A stretch of DNA of 64,000 bases from AP-15 sp963703855 (GTDB lineage Bacteria > Pseudomonadota > Alphaproteobacteria > ATCC43930 > CGMCC-115725), in assembly GCA_963703855.1 (NCBI GenBank), contig CAVPFW010000026.1, forward strand, positions 186,001 through 250,000, given 5' to 3'. The translations under genes and the position numbers were made by a program. Under the pieces are notes generated by a model. That model worked only from the letters and a program-made list of their open reading frames with translations. It ran no database searches and was not told where the DNA came from. Positions 25,979-35,053 of the stretch are shown piece by piece (within the stretch, counting starts at the first letter, position 1; each line of letters opens with the position of its first letter).

Positions 25979-26740
25979 CTAGGTGCGCGGCGCACCCAGA
26001 TTCTTGTGGAAAAAGGCAAAGACCTTGTGCCAGCCGTCGACCGCCTGCTCCGGCCGGTAATTCGGCCGATAATGCGCAAAGAACGCATGGCCGGCCCCGT
26101 CATAGCGGTGGAATTCGTAATTCTTGCCGTGCTTCTTGAGCTCGGCCTCGGTGCGGTTGACCTGATCGGCCGACGGGTTCGGGTCTTCGTTGCCGAACAG
26201 GCCGAGGAGCGGGCAGTTGATCCCCTCGGTAAACTCGATCGGCGCCGTCGGCTGGCCCTTGGTCAGCCGCGACTTGTCATCGACGATCACGTTGCCGCCC
26301 CAGCAATCGACCGCACCCTGGACCAGATGCGACAGCTTGGCCGCGACCAGATAGGTCTGCCGCCCGCCGGAGCAGAAACCGATCACCCCGACCTTGCCGC
26401 TGGCATGCGGCTGGGAGCGCAGAAAATCGATCGCACCGGTCACGTCGCCGAGCATCTGGTCGTCGGGGACGCCGCCGCCCTCGCGCACCTTGTTGACCAC
26501 CGCCTCCTGCGCGCCGTCGCCGACCCGGAAATAGAGGCTCGGCGCCACCGCGGCGTAGCCGTGATGGGCGAATTTGCGGGCGACCTCGCAGGTCCACTCG
26601 TCCCAGCCCGGCATATGATGGATCACGACGACGCCGGGATGCGGCCCGGCATTATCCGGGTGTGCGTAATAGGCCTCGCCGCGGTCCCCACCATGCCCCC
26701 GATAGGTCGCCATTCCCGCCTGGATGTTGCGAAACGCCAT
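25979..26740 (-). CDS. Dienelactone hydrolase family protein
   Basis: 253 residues, alpha/beta hydrolase. The Cys nucleophile is C123 in VIGFCSGGRQ, and GAGHAFF near the C-terminus supplies the His; FGNEDPNPS supplies the Asp region. Members open dienelactones in aromatic catabolism, though many have other ester substrates. GGAGGGAGGATCAAC precedes the ATG of MAFRNIQAG, fixing the start. It is divergent from the CoA-transferase gene. Confidence 0.91.
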   Translation of the reverse strand: MAFRNIQAGMATYRGHGGDRGEAYYAHPDNAGPHPGVVVIHHMPGWDEWTCEVARKFAHHGYAAVAPSLYFRVGDGAQEAVVNKVREGGGVPDDQMLGDVTGAIDFLRSQPHASGKVGVIGFCSGGRQTYLVAAKLSHLVQGAVDCWGGNVIVDDKSRLTKGQPTAPIEFTEGINCPLLGLFGNEDPNPSADQVNRTEAELKKHGKNYEFHRYDGAGHAFFAHYRPNYRPEQAVDGWHKVFAFFHKNLGAPRT

Positions 26741-26887
26741 GTTGATCCTCCCTCCAGAAGCCGGCGGCTCTCTTGGCATCGAACCCGCCGAAACGCAAGC
26801 CGGATGTCGGCAGGCGCCTCGATCGCGGCTTGACATTTCCGCCTAGGTTCCGACCCTGCCGGATCGGCTCGGGCGGTGGATAAGGCT

Positions 26888-28039
26888 ATGAAAAACGCTT
26901 TGGATGGGCTGCGCGTGCTCGATTTCACGACGACGATCGCCGGCCCGCATTGCGGCCGGCTATTGGCCGATCTCGGCGCCGAGGTGATCAAGATCGAGGC
27001 GCCCGAGGGCGACATGATGCGCACCCGGCCGCCGCTGCGCAATGGCGCCAGCACCAGCTTCGGGCAATTGAACGCCGGAAAGAAGAGCGTCGTCCTCGAT
27101 CTGAAATCGGCGCGCGGGGTCGAGGCGGCGCGGCGGCTCGTCGCCGCCGCCGATGTCGTCGTCGAGAATTTCCGCCCCGGCGTGATGCGCCGCTTCGGGC
27201 TCGATTACGATGCCTTGAAGAAAATAAAGCCCGACCTCGTTTATTGCGCGATTTCGGGCTACGGCCAGACCGGCCCCTCGGCGGCGCTGCCGGCCTATGC
27301 CCCGGTGATCCATGCCGCCTCGGGCTATGATCTGGCCCAGATCGCGCATCAGGAGGTGCCGCGCCGGCCGGACTATTGCGGGATCTTTATCGCCGACGTG
27401 CTGACCGGCACCTACGCCTTCGGCGCGATCATGACGGCGCTCTACCAGCGGCGGATGACCGGCCAGGGCCAGATGATCGACGTGTCGATGCTCGAAAGCA
27501 TGCTGACCCTGACCCTGAGCGAGATCCAGGCCGCACAGTTCGCGGTGACGCCGCCGGGCCGACCGATCTTCGGCCCGATCGCCACCAAGGACGGCTATAT
27601 CATGCTGGCCATCGCCAGCGAGCGGACATTTCAGAACATGGCGGTCGCGAGCGGCCATCGCGGCTGGATCACCGATCCGCGCTTTGCCGCATACACCGAT
27701 CGGCGGCGGCATTGGGGAGAGCTCGTCGACGAATTGGAGCAGTGGTCGAAGGAGCGCACGACCAAGGACGTCCAGGCGATCTTCGACCGCCACGGCGTGC
27801 CGTCCTCGCCCTACCGCACGGTCAAGGAGGCGATGGCCGACCCGCAGCTCGCCCACCGCAGCGCGTTCGCCGAGATCGCCGATGCCGGCGGCACCTTCCG
27901 CGCGCTCAACCCGCCGTTTCGCCTGTCCGCCGCGCCGGTCGCCGCAAAGCCCTTCGCCGCCGCGCTCGGCGAGCACACCGAGGCGGTGCTGGCCGAGCTC
28001 GGCTACACCCCGGCCGAGATCGCCGCCCTACGCGGCTAG
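26888..28039 (+). CDS. CaiB/BaiF (class III) CoA-transferase
   Basis: 383 residues. The N-terminus LDGLRVLDFTTTIAGPHCGRLLADLGAEVIKIE is the family hallmark. The catalytic Asp of this family is expected in RPDYCGIFIADVLTG. It moves CoA between organic acids without a ping-pong anhydride of class I type. I chose the ATG at 26888; a GTG four codons earlier is possible. It ends by overlapping the convergent thioesterase stop by a few bases. Confidence 0.92.
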   Translation: MKNALDGLRVLDFTTTIAGPHCGRLLADLGAEVIKIEAPEGDMMRTRPPLRNGASTSFGQLNAGKKSVVLDLKSARGVEAARRLVAAADVVVENFRPGVMRRFGLDYDALKKIKPDLVYCAISGYGQTGPSAALPAYAPVIHAASGYDLAQIAHQEVPRRPDYCGIFIADVLTGTYAFGAIMTALYQRRMTGQGQMIDVSMLESMLTLTLSEIQAAQFAVTPPGRPIFGPIATKDGYIMLAIASERTFQNMAVASGHRGWITDPRFAAYTDRRRHWGELVDELEQWSKERTTKDVQAIFDRHGVPSSPYRTVKEAMADPQLAHRSAFAEIADAGGTFRALNPPFRLSAAPVAAKPFAAALGEHTEAVLAELGYTPAEIAALRG

Positions 28040-28443
28040 CCGGGCTCGGGCGGCCCCGCTTCGGCCGGCAATACGAGCTGGGTCTGGGTCACCAGCGCAA
28101 CCCGCTTGCCGTCGGGACCATAGATCGAGGTTTGCCAGACCAGCATGCGGCGGCCGATATGCAGCGGCACCGCCTCGCCGGTGATGCGACCCGGCGCGCA
28201 AGCGCGGAAAAAGTTGGTCTTTGATTCGATCGTCGTCGTGCGCGCGCCAGGTGGAATGTGAAACCGCGATCCCGACCCGCCGAGGTCGTCGCCAAAGGCC
28301 ATCAGCGCGCCGCCATGCACAATGCCGACGGCGTTCAGATGGCGCTCGTCGGCCTCCATCTCTCCTACGATCCGATCCTTGTCCGCGGAGATGATACGGA
28401 TGCCGAAATGCAGCGGCATCCCGGTGCGCGGCGGCAGCAGCAC
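28036..28443 (-). CDS. PaaI-type hotdog thioesterase
   Basis: 135 residues from a GTG start. The hotdog core NAVGIVHGGALMAFGDDLG is the PaaI/YbgC-like acyl-CoA thioesterase signature, and TIESKTNFFRACAPG is the second conserved strand. The start is unusual: no ATG lies near the family N-terminus. GTG at 28443 has AAGGAAG six bases upstream. A CTG ten codons earlier overlaps the metallophosphoesterase stop as CTGA and cannot be excluded. It is coupled to that upstream gene. Confidence 0.82.
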   Translation of the reverse strand: MLLPPRTGMPLHFGIRIISADKDRIVGEMEADERHLNAVGIVHGGALMAFGDDLGGSGSRFHIPPGARTTTIESKTNFFRACAPGRITGEAVPLHIGRRMLVWQTSIYGPDGKRVALVTQTQLVLPAEAGPPEPG

Positions 28444-28469
28444 GGCGGCTTCCTTCGTTGTCGGGCGGG

Positions 28470-29177
28470 TCAGCTCGGCCGGAACAGCTTTTCGCGGGTG
28501 ACGACGGCCTCGCCGGATGGGGTCAACCGCACCAGATTTACTGTCTGCGCCAGATCGGGCGAGCCCGAGTAATAGGCCGGAACGACGCCATTGCCGACCC
28601 GCATCGGCCGATCCCAATGGCCGAGCGCCAGATAGTCGGCGGCGGTTGCCGCGATCTCCTCGTCGCCGAATACCCAGGACGGGCGCAGCGGATTGGCGCG
28701 GGTCTCGGGCGGCTCGTAATGCCCGTGTCCGACCGCCACCTGCCACCGGGTCGAGCGCGGCCGCGGCCCGCGCAACGGCGGCATGTCGAAATAATCGCGA
28801 TGGGCATGCCCCCAGATTTCGAGATCATGTGCCGGGAAGGGCACGGCTTCGTCATGGGTGACGCCGAGGATCGCGAGGTTCGGGATCTGCGCGAACCCGC
28901 CGCGGGCATAAACCGAATCCGGCGAGGCTGGATCATGGTTGCCGGGCAGGATCACGACCGGCATACCCGCTTCGGCCAGCAACCGCCCGGCCCGGTCGAT
29001 CAGCGCGGCGCTTAGCTGGTTGGTCTCGAAGGTGTCGCCGGCCAGCAGCGCGATATTCGCCCGCATCGCCCGCGCGGTTTCCAGCACCGCACGCAGCCCC
29101 GCGGTCCCATCACCGCCATGGGCTGCCGCAAGGCGGCCGTCGTCGACGTGAATATCGGAGCTGTGGACCAGCACCAC
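28470..29177 (-). CDS. Calcineurin-like metallophosphoesterase
   Basis: 235 residues. The metal-binding motifs are in order: DIHVDDG, LAGDTFE, LPGNHD, then VGHGHYE and LGHWDRP. The arrangement resembles SbcD/YkuE-type phosphoesterases. I start at GTG 29177 because the in-frame sequence above (PLAPALSPQAERGS) is the translation of a dispersed repeat and not protein. Its substrate is not predictable. It lies 27 bp upstream of the thioesterase gene on the same strand. Confidence 0.85.
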   Translation of the reverse strand: MVLVHSSDIHVDDGRLAAAHGGDGTAGLRAVLETARAMRANIALLAGDTFETNQLSAALIDRAGRLLAEAGMPVVILPGNHDPASPDSVYARGGFAQIPNLAILGVTHDEAVPFPAHDLEIWGHAHRDYFDMPPLRGPRPRSTRWQVAVGHGHYEPPETRANPLRPSWVFGDEEIAATAADYLALGHWDRPMRVGNGVVPAYYSGSPDLAQTVNLVRLTPSGEAVVTREKLFRPS

Positions 29178-29198
29178 ATCGAGTGAAAAGCCTCTCAG

Positions 29199-29287
29199 CC
29201 CAACCCTCTCCCCGCTGTCGCGGGGCGAGGGAACATGCTGACGACTCCCTCTCTCCGCTTGCGGGGAGAGGGCAGGGGCGAGGGGCA
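29199..29287. repeat. CCCTCTCCCCGC-type inverted repeats
   Basis: Two tandem units, CCCTCTCCCCGCTGTCGCGG and CTCTCTCCGCTTGCGGGGAGAG, each fold into a short hairpin. They sit between cinA and the phosphoesterase. This is a common type of intergenic repeat in high-GC proteobacteria and creates a false N-terminal extension if read as coding. Confidence 0.7.
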
Positions 29288-29289
29288 TG

Positions 29290-30567
29290 CTATGCCCGCT
29301 CGAAATCGGTGCGCTCGGTCACGGGCAGGCCCTGGAGGTGGCGGCGCAGGCAGTCGAGGCCGAGCTCGACGGCGCCGAGGCGCACCCAGTCGCGCCCGCC
29401 ATAGATGCGCGAGCGGCGCGATTCGACGCCCTCGGGCGCGGCGATCGCGAGATGGATGCTGCCGCCGAAATCGATGCGGTCGGGGCCGTCATCGACCTCG
29501 ATCAGCACGGCCAGCGCGTGGCTGGCGCCGGTCTCGGCGCGGGCGGCGCGCGCCACCGCCTCGGCCGTCTCGCGGCTCAGCTCGCCGGCGATCAGCGCGT
29601 CGTCGAGGCCGAGGGCGGCGGCGAGCTCGGCCGGGTCGCGGGCGACGAGACCGCGGCGGAACACCTTTTCGGCGCCCGGCAGATGGGCGATGCGGGCGGC
29701 GATCTGGCCGCCGGTAAAGGTCTCGACCACGGCGAGCGAGCCGTCGCGTGCGGCGAGCGCGGCCAGCACCACCCCCTCGAGCGTCTGGTCGTCCTCGCCG
29801 AGGATGAAATTGCCGAGGCGCCGGCGGACCTCGGCCTGCACCGGGGCGAGCTTGCGCCCGATATCGTCCCGGTCGAGGCCGCGCACGGTCAGCTTGGTCT
29901 CGATCTGCGGATAGTGGCTGCGAAAGCCGAGCTTGAGCATGCCGTCGGGAACCAGATCCTCGACCCCGGCGAGCAGGGCGTCGACATGCGACTCGCCGAG
30001 CCCATAGGAATGAAACCGCTTCAGGTGGATCACGCCCGGGGTGCCGCCGCGGGCCAACAGGCGCGGGACGATCTGCTCCTCGAGCATCCGGAAGAGCTCG
30101 CGCGGCACCCCCGGGGTGAAGAAAAACCGCGCCTTGCCGATGTCGAGCGCAAAACCGCAGGCGGTGCCGACCGGATTGTCGAGGATCTCGGCCGTCGTCG
30201 GCAGCATCGCCTGCTTCCTGTTGTTCGGCGACATGACCCGGCTGCGGCGGCGAAAGAAGTCCTCCATGCGGCCGAGCCAATCTTCGCTCAACACGAGGTC
30301 GACGCCGGCGGCGCGCGCCGCGATCTCCTGCGACAGATCGTCGACCGTGGGGCCGAGCCCGCCATTGACGATGACCGCGTCGGCCCGCTCGCCGGCCATG
30401 CGAAACGCCGCCAGCAATTCCTCGCGATCGTCGCCGACGATCGTCCCCCACGAAACCGACAGCCCGAAATCCTCGAGCTTCTGGCTCATATAGCTGAAGT
30501 TGGTATTGACGATCTTGCCGGTCAGGACCTCGTCGCCGGTGCAGATGATCTCGATGCGCATGCTCAT
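29290..30567 (-). CDS. cinA: CinA family protein (molybdopterin-binding domain with C-terminal domain)
   Basis: 425 residues. The N-terminal MocF-like domain starts MRIEIICTGDEVLTGKIVNTN and contains VIVNGGLGPTVDDLSQE. The C-terminal domain contains LAVVETFTGGQIAARI, equivalent to the PncC nicotinamide-nucleotide amidase motif with the nucleophile (Ser or Thr) in TxTGG. Expected roles are NMN deamidation and ADP-ribose pyrophosphatase activity. The gene is complete and single. Confidence 0.9.
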   Translation of the reverse strand: MSMRIEIICTGDEVLTGKIVNTNFSYMSQKLEDFGLSVSWGTIVGDDREELLAAFRMAGERADAVIVNGGLGPTVDDLSQEIAARAAGVDLVLSEDWLGRMEDFFRRRSRVMSPNNRKQAMLPTTAEILDNPVGTACGFALDIGKARFFFTPGVPRELFRMLEEQIVPRLLARGGTPGVIHLKRFHSYGLGESHVDALLAGVEDLVPDGMLKLGFRSHYPQIETKLTVRGLDRDDIGRKLAPVQAEVRRRLGNFILGEDDQTLEGVVLAALAARDGSLAVVETFTGGQIAARIAHLPGAEKVFRRGLVARDPAELAAALGLDDALIAGELSRETAEAVARAARAETGASHALAVLIEVDDGPDRIDFGGSIHLAIAAPEGVESRRSRIYGGRDWVRLGAVELGLDCLRRHLQGLPVTERTDFERA

Positions 30568-31023
30568 CCCTGTCGGTCGGGCGGTATCGGAGCCGGTGAT
30601 AGGGTAGCCTTCGGTCGGGCGAAAGTCTTTTTGCGGCGAGCCTGCGAAAGAGCGGTCAGTTCAGCCCGGTCGGACTGGCCGATGAGGCTACCCATGCAAA
30701 GGGCGTCGATTATCGGTGTTCCCTGCGGCGTTCGGCTGCGCGACAATCCCGGTCAGCGCCACCACCCTGTTGTAGAAATCCTGGTATTCCTCGCCGCTCC
30801 CGCCGTCGATCTGCGACATTCGATAAAACCGGTCAGTCGACGGGCTCTCCCGGCGCGCCATCGCGCCCGCATCACCGCCCGGTACCAGGGGCGCAGTAAC
30901 GCGACGTGCTCTCGTCGGGCCGAACCGAAAGCGTCCCGTCGAGAAGGGTTCCCCTAGCGAGAGACCGACGCAGTACTGCACGGAACCCCCGCGGCGCGCG
31001 ACGTGGGCGGGGAGGCTCGGCCG
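30568..31023. other. Intergenic stretch without a supported gene
   Basis: 456 bases between two same-strand genes. The only coding-like piece is a reverse-strand frame ending MSQIDGGSGEEYQDFYNRVV and then NAAGNTDNRRP (about 30690-30850). It has no ribosome site and no family I recognise, so I do not call it. No RNA gene or strong repeat is visible. Confidence 0.6.
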
Positions 31024-31995
31024 TCAGTCGCGCAGCTCGGGGACGATCCAGAACGGCTTTTGGCCGCGGGCGACGCGCTCGAAATTGTCGAAGGCGTTGC
31101 GCCAGCGCTTCCAATGATTGTCCCAGGTCGGCCCGGCGCCGTGCGGGCTGAAGATCGCGTTCTGCAGGGTGAACAGCTCGTGGTCGGGCTTGGGCGGCTC
31201 CTCGACCATCACGTCGAGCCCGGCGCCCATGATCTTTTCGTCGCGCAGCGCGCTGTAGAGCGCCTTTTCGTCGACCACCGGCCCGCGGCAGGTGTTGATC
31301 AGGATCGCCGTCGGCTTCATCAGGGCGAGCTCCTTCTCGCCGATCAGATTGTGCGTCGACCGGTCGAGCGGCACGTGCAGGGTCACGATGTCGGACATTT
31401 TCAACAGCTCGGGGAACAATGCGAACCGGATGCCGAGCGCGTCCTCCTGGTCGCCGGTCAGGCGGTTGATGTCGTAATACTTGACGTGCATGTCGAACGC
31501 CTTGGCCCGGCGCGCGACTTTTTTGCCGATATTGCCGAGCCCGATGATGCCCAAGGTCTTGTCCTCGAGCTCGTAGAGCTTGAACGAGTTGAAATCGTTG
31601 CCGCGCCAGCGCCCGGAGACCACACCCTCGTGCTGCCAGATCAGCTTGCGGGAGACCGCCAGCATCAACAGCATCGCGTGCTCGGCGACCGCCGTAGCAT
31701 TGGCGCCGCCATTGTTGCAGATCGGCACCCCGGCCGACCGCGCCGCTTCGAGGTCATAGGTGTTGTAGCCGGCGCTCAAGGTCTGCACGATCTTGAGCTT
31801 GGGCGCCCTCTGGTAGAATTCCGGGCCGTGCGGGAATTGGCCGCCGCCGATGTAGTATTCGGTATCCTTCAGCAGATCCCAGAATTCCGGCCTGCCGTGC
31901 GGCGCCATGACCAGCTCGAGGCCAGCGGGCAGCAAGTCGTGGGCAATCTCGAGGGTTTCTTCGGAGTGGGTGGCGGGGGTCAGGATGCGGGCCAT
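31024..31995 (-). CDS. NAD-dependent 2-hydroxyacid dehydrogenase
   Basis: 323 residues. The Rossmann motif LGIIGLGNIGKKVARR is in the middle. The substrate-site Arg in INTCRGPVVDEKAL, the Glu in VEEPP and the catalytic His region (FSPHGAGPTWDN) follow in family order. It interconverts a 2-ketoacid and a 2-hydroxyacid. I chose the ATG of MARILTP because GAGGAG lies 9 bases upstream. It is divergent from the hydroxyacid oxidase gene, which acts on the same class of substrate. Confidence 0.91.
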   Translation of the reverse strand: MARILTPATHSEETLEIAHDLLPAGLELVMAPHGRPEFWDLLKDTEYYIGGGQFPHGPEFYQRAPKLKIVQTLSAGYNTYDLEAARSAGVPICNNGGANATAVAEHAMLLMLAVSRKLIWQHEGVVSGRWRGNDFNSFKLYELEDKTLGIIGLGNIGKKVARRAKAFDMHVKYYDINRLTGDQEDALGIRFALFPELLKMSDIVTLHVPLDRSTHNLIGEKELALMKPTAILINTCRGPVVDEKALYSALRDEKIMGAGLDVMVEEPPKPDHELFTLQNAIFSPHGAGPTWDNHWKRWRNAFDNFERVARGQKPFWIVPELRD

Positions 31996-32260
31996 TTGCA
32001 GCATCTCCTCTTGCGCGGGGATTGTCGCGTCTGGTTGGGAAGGGCCATCCACGGCCGAGGCCGCCGACGGCGCGAGACCGAGCCATCGTAGCGATACCGG
32101 GCGATCACACCCAAGAGCAAAAAACCCCGATGCTGAATGGGCCGAACCGATTGCCCGGTCATGACGCCTCGGCTAGGCTGACCCGCCAACCGCTTTCCCG
32201 CCAACCGCTTCCCCGCCCTCCCGTATCAAGAACCGGCCGAACCAGCGAGGTAGAAGAGCC

Positions 32261-33355
32261 ATGCCCGAGTCGCTCCAGGACCGCTTTCAGAACCTGCACG
32301 AATTCGTCAAGGCGGCGCGCACCAATCTCGATCGCAATAACTGGGACTATCTGATCGGCGGCTCGGAGACCGAAACGACCCTGGCGCGCAACCGGCTGGC
32401 GTTCGACGCGATCGGGTTCCGGCCGCGGGTATTGCGCGATGTGTCGAATGTCGATTGCAGCCGCACCTTGTTCGGCAAAAAGCTGCGCATCCCGGTGCTG
32501 TGCGCGCCGGTCGGCTCGCTCGAAGTGTTCGAGCCGGGCGGGGGCGCCACCGTCGCCGCGGCGACGCGCGAGTTCGGCAACGGCATGATCCTCTCCTCGG
32601 TGTCGCATCCCGGCCTCGACAAGACCGCCGAAGCCTCCGGCGACGGCTTCAAGATCTTTCAGCTCTACGTGCGCGGCGATGCGGCCTGGGTCGACGATCA
32701 TGTCCGCCGCGCGATCGACCGGGGCTACGACGCCTTTTGCCTGACCATCGACACCGACAGCTACAGCCGGCGCGAGCGCGACATCGCCAAGCGCCACCAG
32801 CGCCGGCGGGTGCGGGTCGACGACGCCCGCATCTACCAGGCGCGGTTCAACTGGCGCGACATCGAGCGGATCAAGAAGAGCTTCGACATCCCGCTCGTTC
32901 TGAAGGGCATCGCCACCGCCGAGGACGCCAAGATCGCGGTCGAGCACGGGGTCGATTGCGTCTACGTGTCGAACCACGGCGGGCGCCAGCTCGATCAGGG
33001 CGTCGGCTCGATCGACGTATTGCCGGAGGTCGTCGAGGCGGTCGGCGGGCACGCCCGCATCATCCTCGACGGCGGCATCAGCCGCGGCGCCGACGTGGTC
33101 AAGGCGCTGATCACAGGCGCCGACGCGGTCGCCTGCGGCCGGCTTTATGTGTACGGGCTCGCCGCCGCCGGTGCGGAGGGCGTGGTGCGGCTGTTCGAGA
33201 TCCTCGAGGACGAGATCCGCATCTGCCTCTCCTTGCTCGGGGTCACCGGCTATCACGAGCTCGACAAATCCTATATCCGCCCGGCCCGCCAGGTGGTAGC
33301 GCCGCACGTGCACAGCGCCTTCCCGCACCTCGACCTGCCGCGCGAGACGTATTAG
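32261..33355 (+). CDS. FMN-dependent alpha-hydroxyacid oxidase/dehydrogenase
   Basis: 364 residues, TIM-barrel flavoenzyme of the lactate/glycolate oxidase family. The active-site stretch VSNHGGRQLDQG carries the catalytic His and Arg, and DGGISRGADVVKAL then RLYVYGLAAAG bind the FMN phosphate. It oxidises a 2-hydroxyacid to the keto acid. Family members differ on whether O2 or a membrane acceptor takes the electrons; I see no membrane anchor. AGGTAGAAGAGCC precedes the ATG. Confidence 0.92.
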   Translation: MPESLQDRFQNLHEFVKAARTNLDRNNWDYLIGGSETETTLARNRLAFDAIGFRPRVLRDVSNVDCSRTLFGKKLRIPVLCAPVGSLEVFEPGGGATVAAATREFGNGMILSSVSHPGLDKTAEASGDGFKIFQLYVRGDAAWVDDHVRRAIDRGYDAFCLTIDTDSYSRRERDIAKRHQRRRVRVDDARIYQARFNWRDIERIKKSFDIPLVLKGIATAEDAKIAVEHGVDCVYVSNHGGRQLDQGVGSIDVLPEVVEAVGGHARIILDGGISRGADVVKALITGADAVACGRLYVYGLAAAGAEGVVRLFEILEDEIRICLSLLGVTGYHELDKSYIRPARQVVAPHVHSAFPHLDLPRETY

Positions 33356-33620
33356 CCACACGCGATTTTCGGGCCAGGCACTCGCTCCTGGCCCGACGCG
33401 CGACGCGGGCGCATTTCCGCCGCGACCGCTTGCGCCAACCCTGTTCCACCTGTTTTAACTGGGCGAGATCAGGCATCGGCAGCTCCGCTCGGGCGGCCAA
33501 GGATCGGTGTTCACGGTGCCGCCATTGGCCAACCTTATACTGCCAATATGGCAATTATATGGATGCGCCTATGGCAACACACACGGAAGGGTGCACTACG
33601 CTCTGAACGACCGTCCGAAG

Positions 33621-34112
33621 TTATGCCGCGTGCTGGCGGGATGGGCGGGCCGGCGCCGCCGCCATCGCTGCCGCGACCTTGGCGGGGTCGGTGAAGGCGA
33701 GGTACTCGGCCGCGTATTCGGGCGGCAGGATCTCGACCATCGATGTGTTCTCGACCCACACCTCGATCACATGGAACGGGCCGCGGTTGCAGCGGAAACA
33801 CTGCCAGCCTTCGCGTTGAGCGATCGCTTCGACAGCGTCGGCCTCGGCGGCGACGCTGAGCGCGAAATGGGTCGGGCCGTAGCCGCGCTCCGCCGTCGGC
33901 TTGTTGACGAAACCCCCGCCCTCGCTGCCGCCCGGATGGAGCTCGGTCCCCGCCGGATAGACCTCGACGCCCGATCCGTGCTGGTCGAGCTGCAGCGCAA
34001 AAAAGCTCCCCGGATTGGGCGGAAACGGCACCGCGACGCCGCCCATGAACTCGGCCAGAACCCCGGCGACATGCTGCGGATCGCGCGCGGCGATCGAAAG
34101 ATGATGGATCAT
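33621..34112 (-). CDS. VOC family (glyoxalase/dioxygenase-like) protein
   Basis: 163 residues. It begins MIHHLSIAARDPQHVAGVLAEFMGG, the glyoxalase-fold first module with a metal His, and later has GPTHFALSVA and HVIEVWVENTSMVEILPP, the second module. Metal ligands His-3/4, His in THFAL and Glu in VEILPP are consistent with the fold. The reaction is not predictable. The 265 bases after its stop hold only a small dyad TGCCAATATGGCA (33541-33553). Confidence 0.85.
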   Translation of the reverse strand: MIHHLSIAARDPQHVAGVLAEFMGGVAVPFPPNPGSFFALQLDQHGSGVEVYPAGTELHPGGSEGGGFVNKPTAERGYGPTHFALSVAAEADAVEAIAQREGWQCFRCNRGPFHVIEVWVENTSMVEILPPEYAAEYLAFTDPAKVAAAMAAAPARPSRQHAA

Positions 34113-34213
34113 CGCTACCTCTCAAGCTTGCCGAACCACAATAGCACGGCGCGGCCGCGTGCACGATGCCGACCGCCGCAACCGGCCGACCTGCCGCAAC
34201 CGGCCGGATCGGC

Positions 34214-35053
34214 TCAATTGCGCGGCGGTCCGGAGGGACGCGGCCGGCTCGTCAAGAATGCCGCCACATCCCACGAATCCGGCGTCGACAGCGCGGCTGC
34301 TCCCTGATCGACGCCGAACGGCATGTTCGCGTGCACAAACGCCGCGGCGGTCGTGGTCAGGCTCATGCCCGCTGCCGAATTAAACGACCCGCCGCCCCAG
34401 ACCGGCGGCACCTCATAGCCATCGAGGGGCTGAGCACTGCGCTGTCGACCCTGACCCTCGGCGCCGTGGCATCTCGCGCATTGCGCGGCGTAGACGTGCC
34501 GACCGCGCTCCGCGCTGGGCTGCGGATCGGCCGGCGAGATTGGCTCTAGACCCATCCCCGCCACGCGGATGCCGGTCGGAGCGCCGTGCCCCAAGAACTG
34601 GATATAGGCGAGCAGCGCCGTCATTTCGCGCCCGTCCTCGGGTAAGGCCCTGCCGTTCATGCTGCGCGTCATGCAGCCGTTGATCCGCTGCTCAAGGGTA
34701 ATGACGCGATCGTCAACCATCATCGGAAAACTTGTGAAGGTCGAGACGAACGGTGCGGCAAACGGCTGCAAACCCGCTCGAAGATGACAGTTGCTGCAGG
34801 CCAGATTGTTGCCGGCAAAGCGCATTCCCCGGTCGGCGACATCGGGACCGAGATAGCGCTGCGTATCGGTGACAAGCTGATAGCCGTATTTGACCACCTC
34901 GGCTTCGGGGTTGGGCGGCAATTTGGCTATATCGCGAGAGGCATACCAATTCGGCGGCACACCCCAGCGGATATACCCGGCAGCAAATCCTGCCGCGGCT
35001 CCCGCCAAGCCGATTGCGAGACCGGCTGCCGCCAATCGAGATGGCCTTCTCAC
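34214..35053 (-). CDS. Dihaem c-type cytochrome, TsdA-like
   Basis: 279 residues with an N-terminal membrane or signal helix (LAIGLAGAAAGFAAGYI). Two haem sites are present, CSNCH at 86-90 and CARCH at 192-196. The blocks NNLACSNCHLRAGLQPFA and ITLEQRINGCMTRSMNGRALP are characteristic of thiosulfate dehydrogenase (TsdA) and its relatives, which work in the periplasm. Whether thiosulfate is the substrate is unproven, and no other sulfur-oxidation genes are visible. The start overlaps the stop of the upstream cyclase gene (ATGA). Confidence 0.86.
   Translation of the reverse strand: MRRPSRLAAAGLAIGLAGAAAGFAAGYIRWGVPPNWYASRDIAKLPPNPEAEVVKYGYQLVTDTQRYLGPDVADRGMRFAGNNLACSNCHLRAGLQPFAAPFVSTFTSFPMMVDDRVITLEQRINGCMTRSMNGRALPEDGREMTALLAYIQFLGHGAPTGIRVAGMGLEPISPADPQPSAERGRHVYAAQCARCHGAEGQGRQRSAQPLDGYEVPPVWGGGSFNSAAGMSLTTTAAAFVHANMPFGVDQGAAALSTPDSWDVAAFLTSRPRPSGPPRN

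Noticed and set aside
24298..26139. 613-codon forward frame over glnS
   Set aside because: It is a shadow of the synthetase gene with no motif.
30690..30850. Small reverse-strand gene beginning MSQIDGGSGEEYQDF
   Set aside because: There is no ribosome site, no homologue I know and no conserved end; it may be a relic.
33243..33554. 103-codon reverse frame overlapping the end of the hydroxyacid oxidase gene
   Set aside because: It is Arg-rich and mostly antisense; only a short part (LPMPDLAQLKQVEQGW) looks protein-like.
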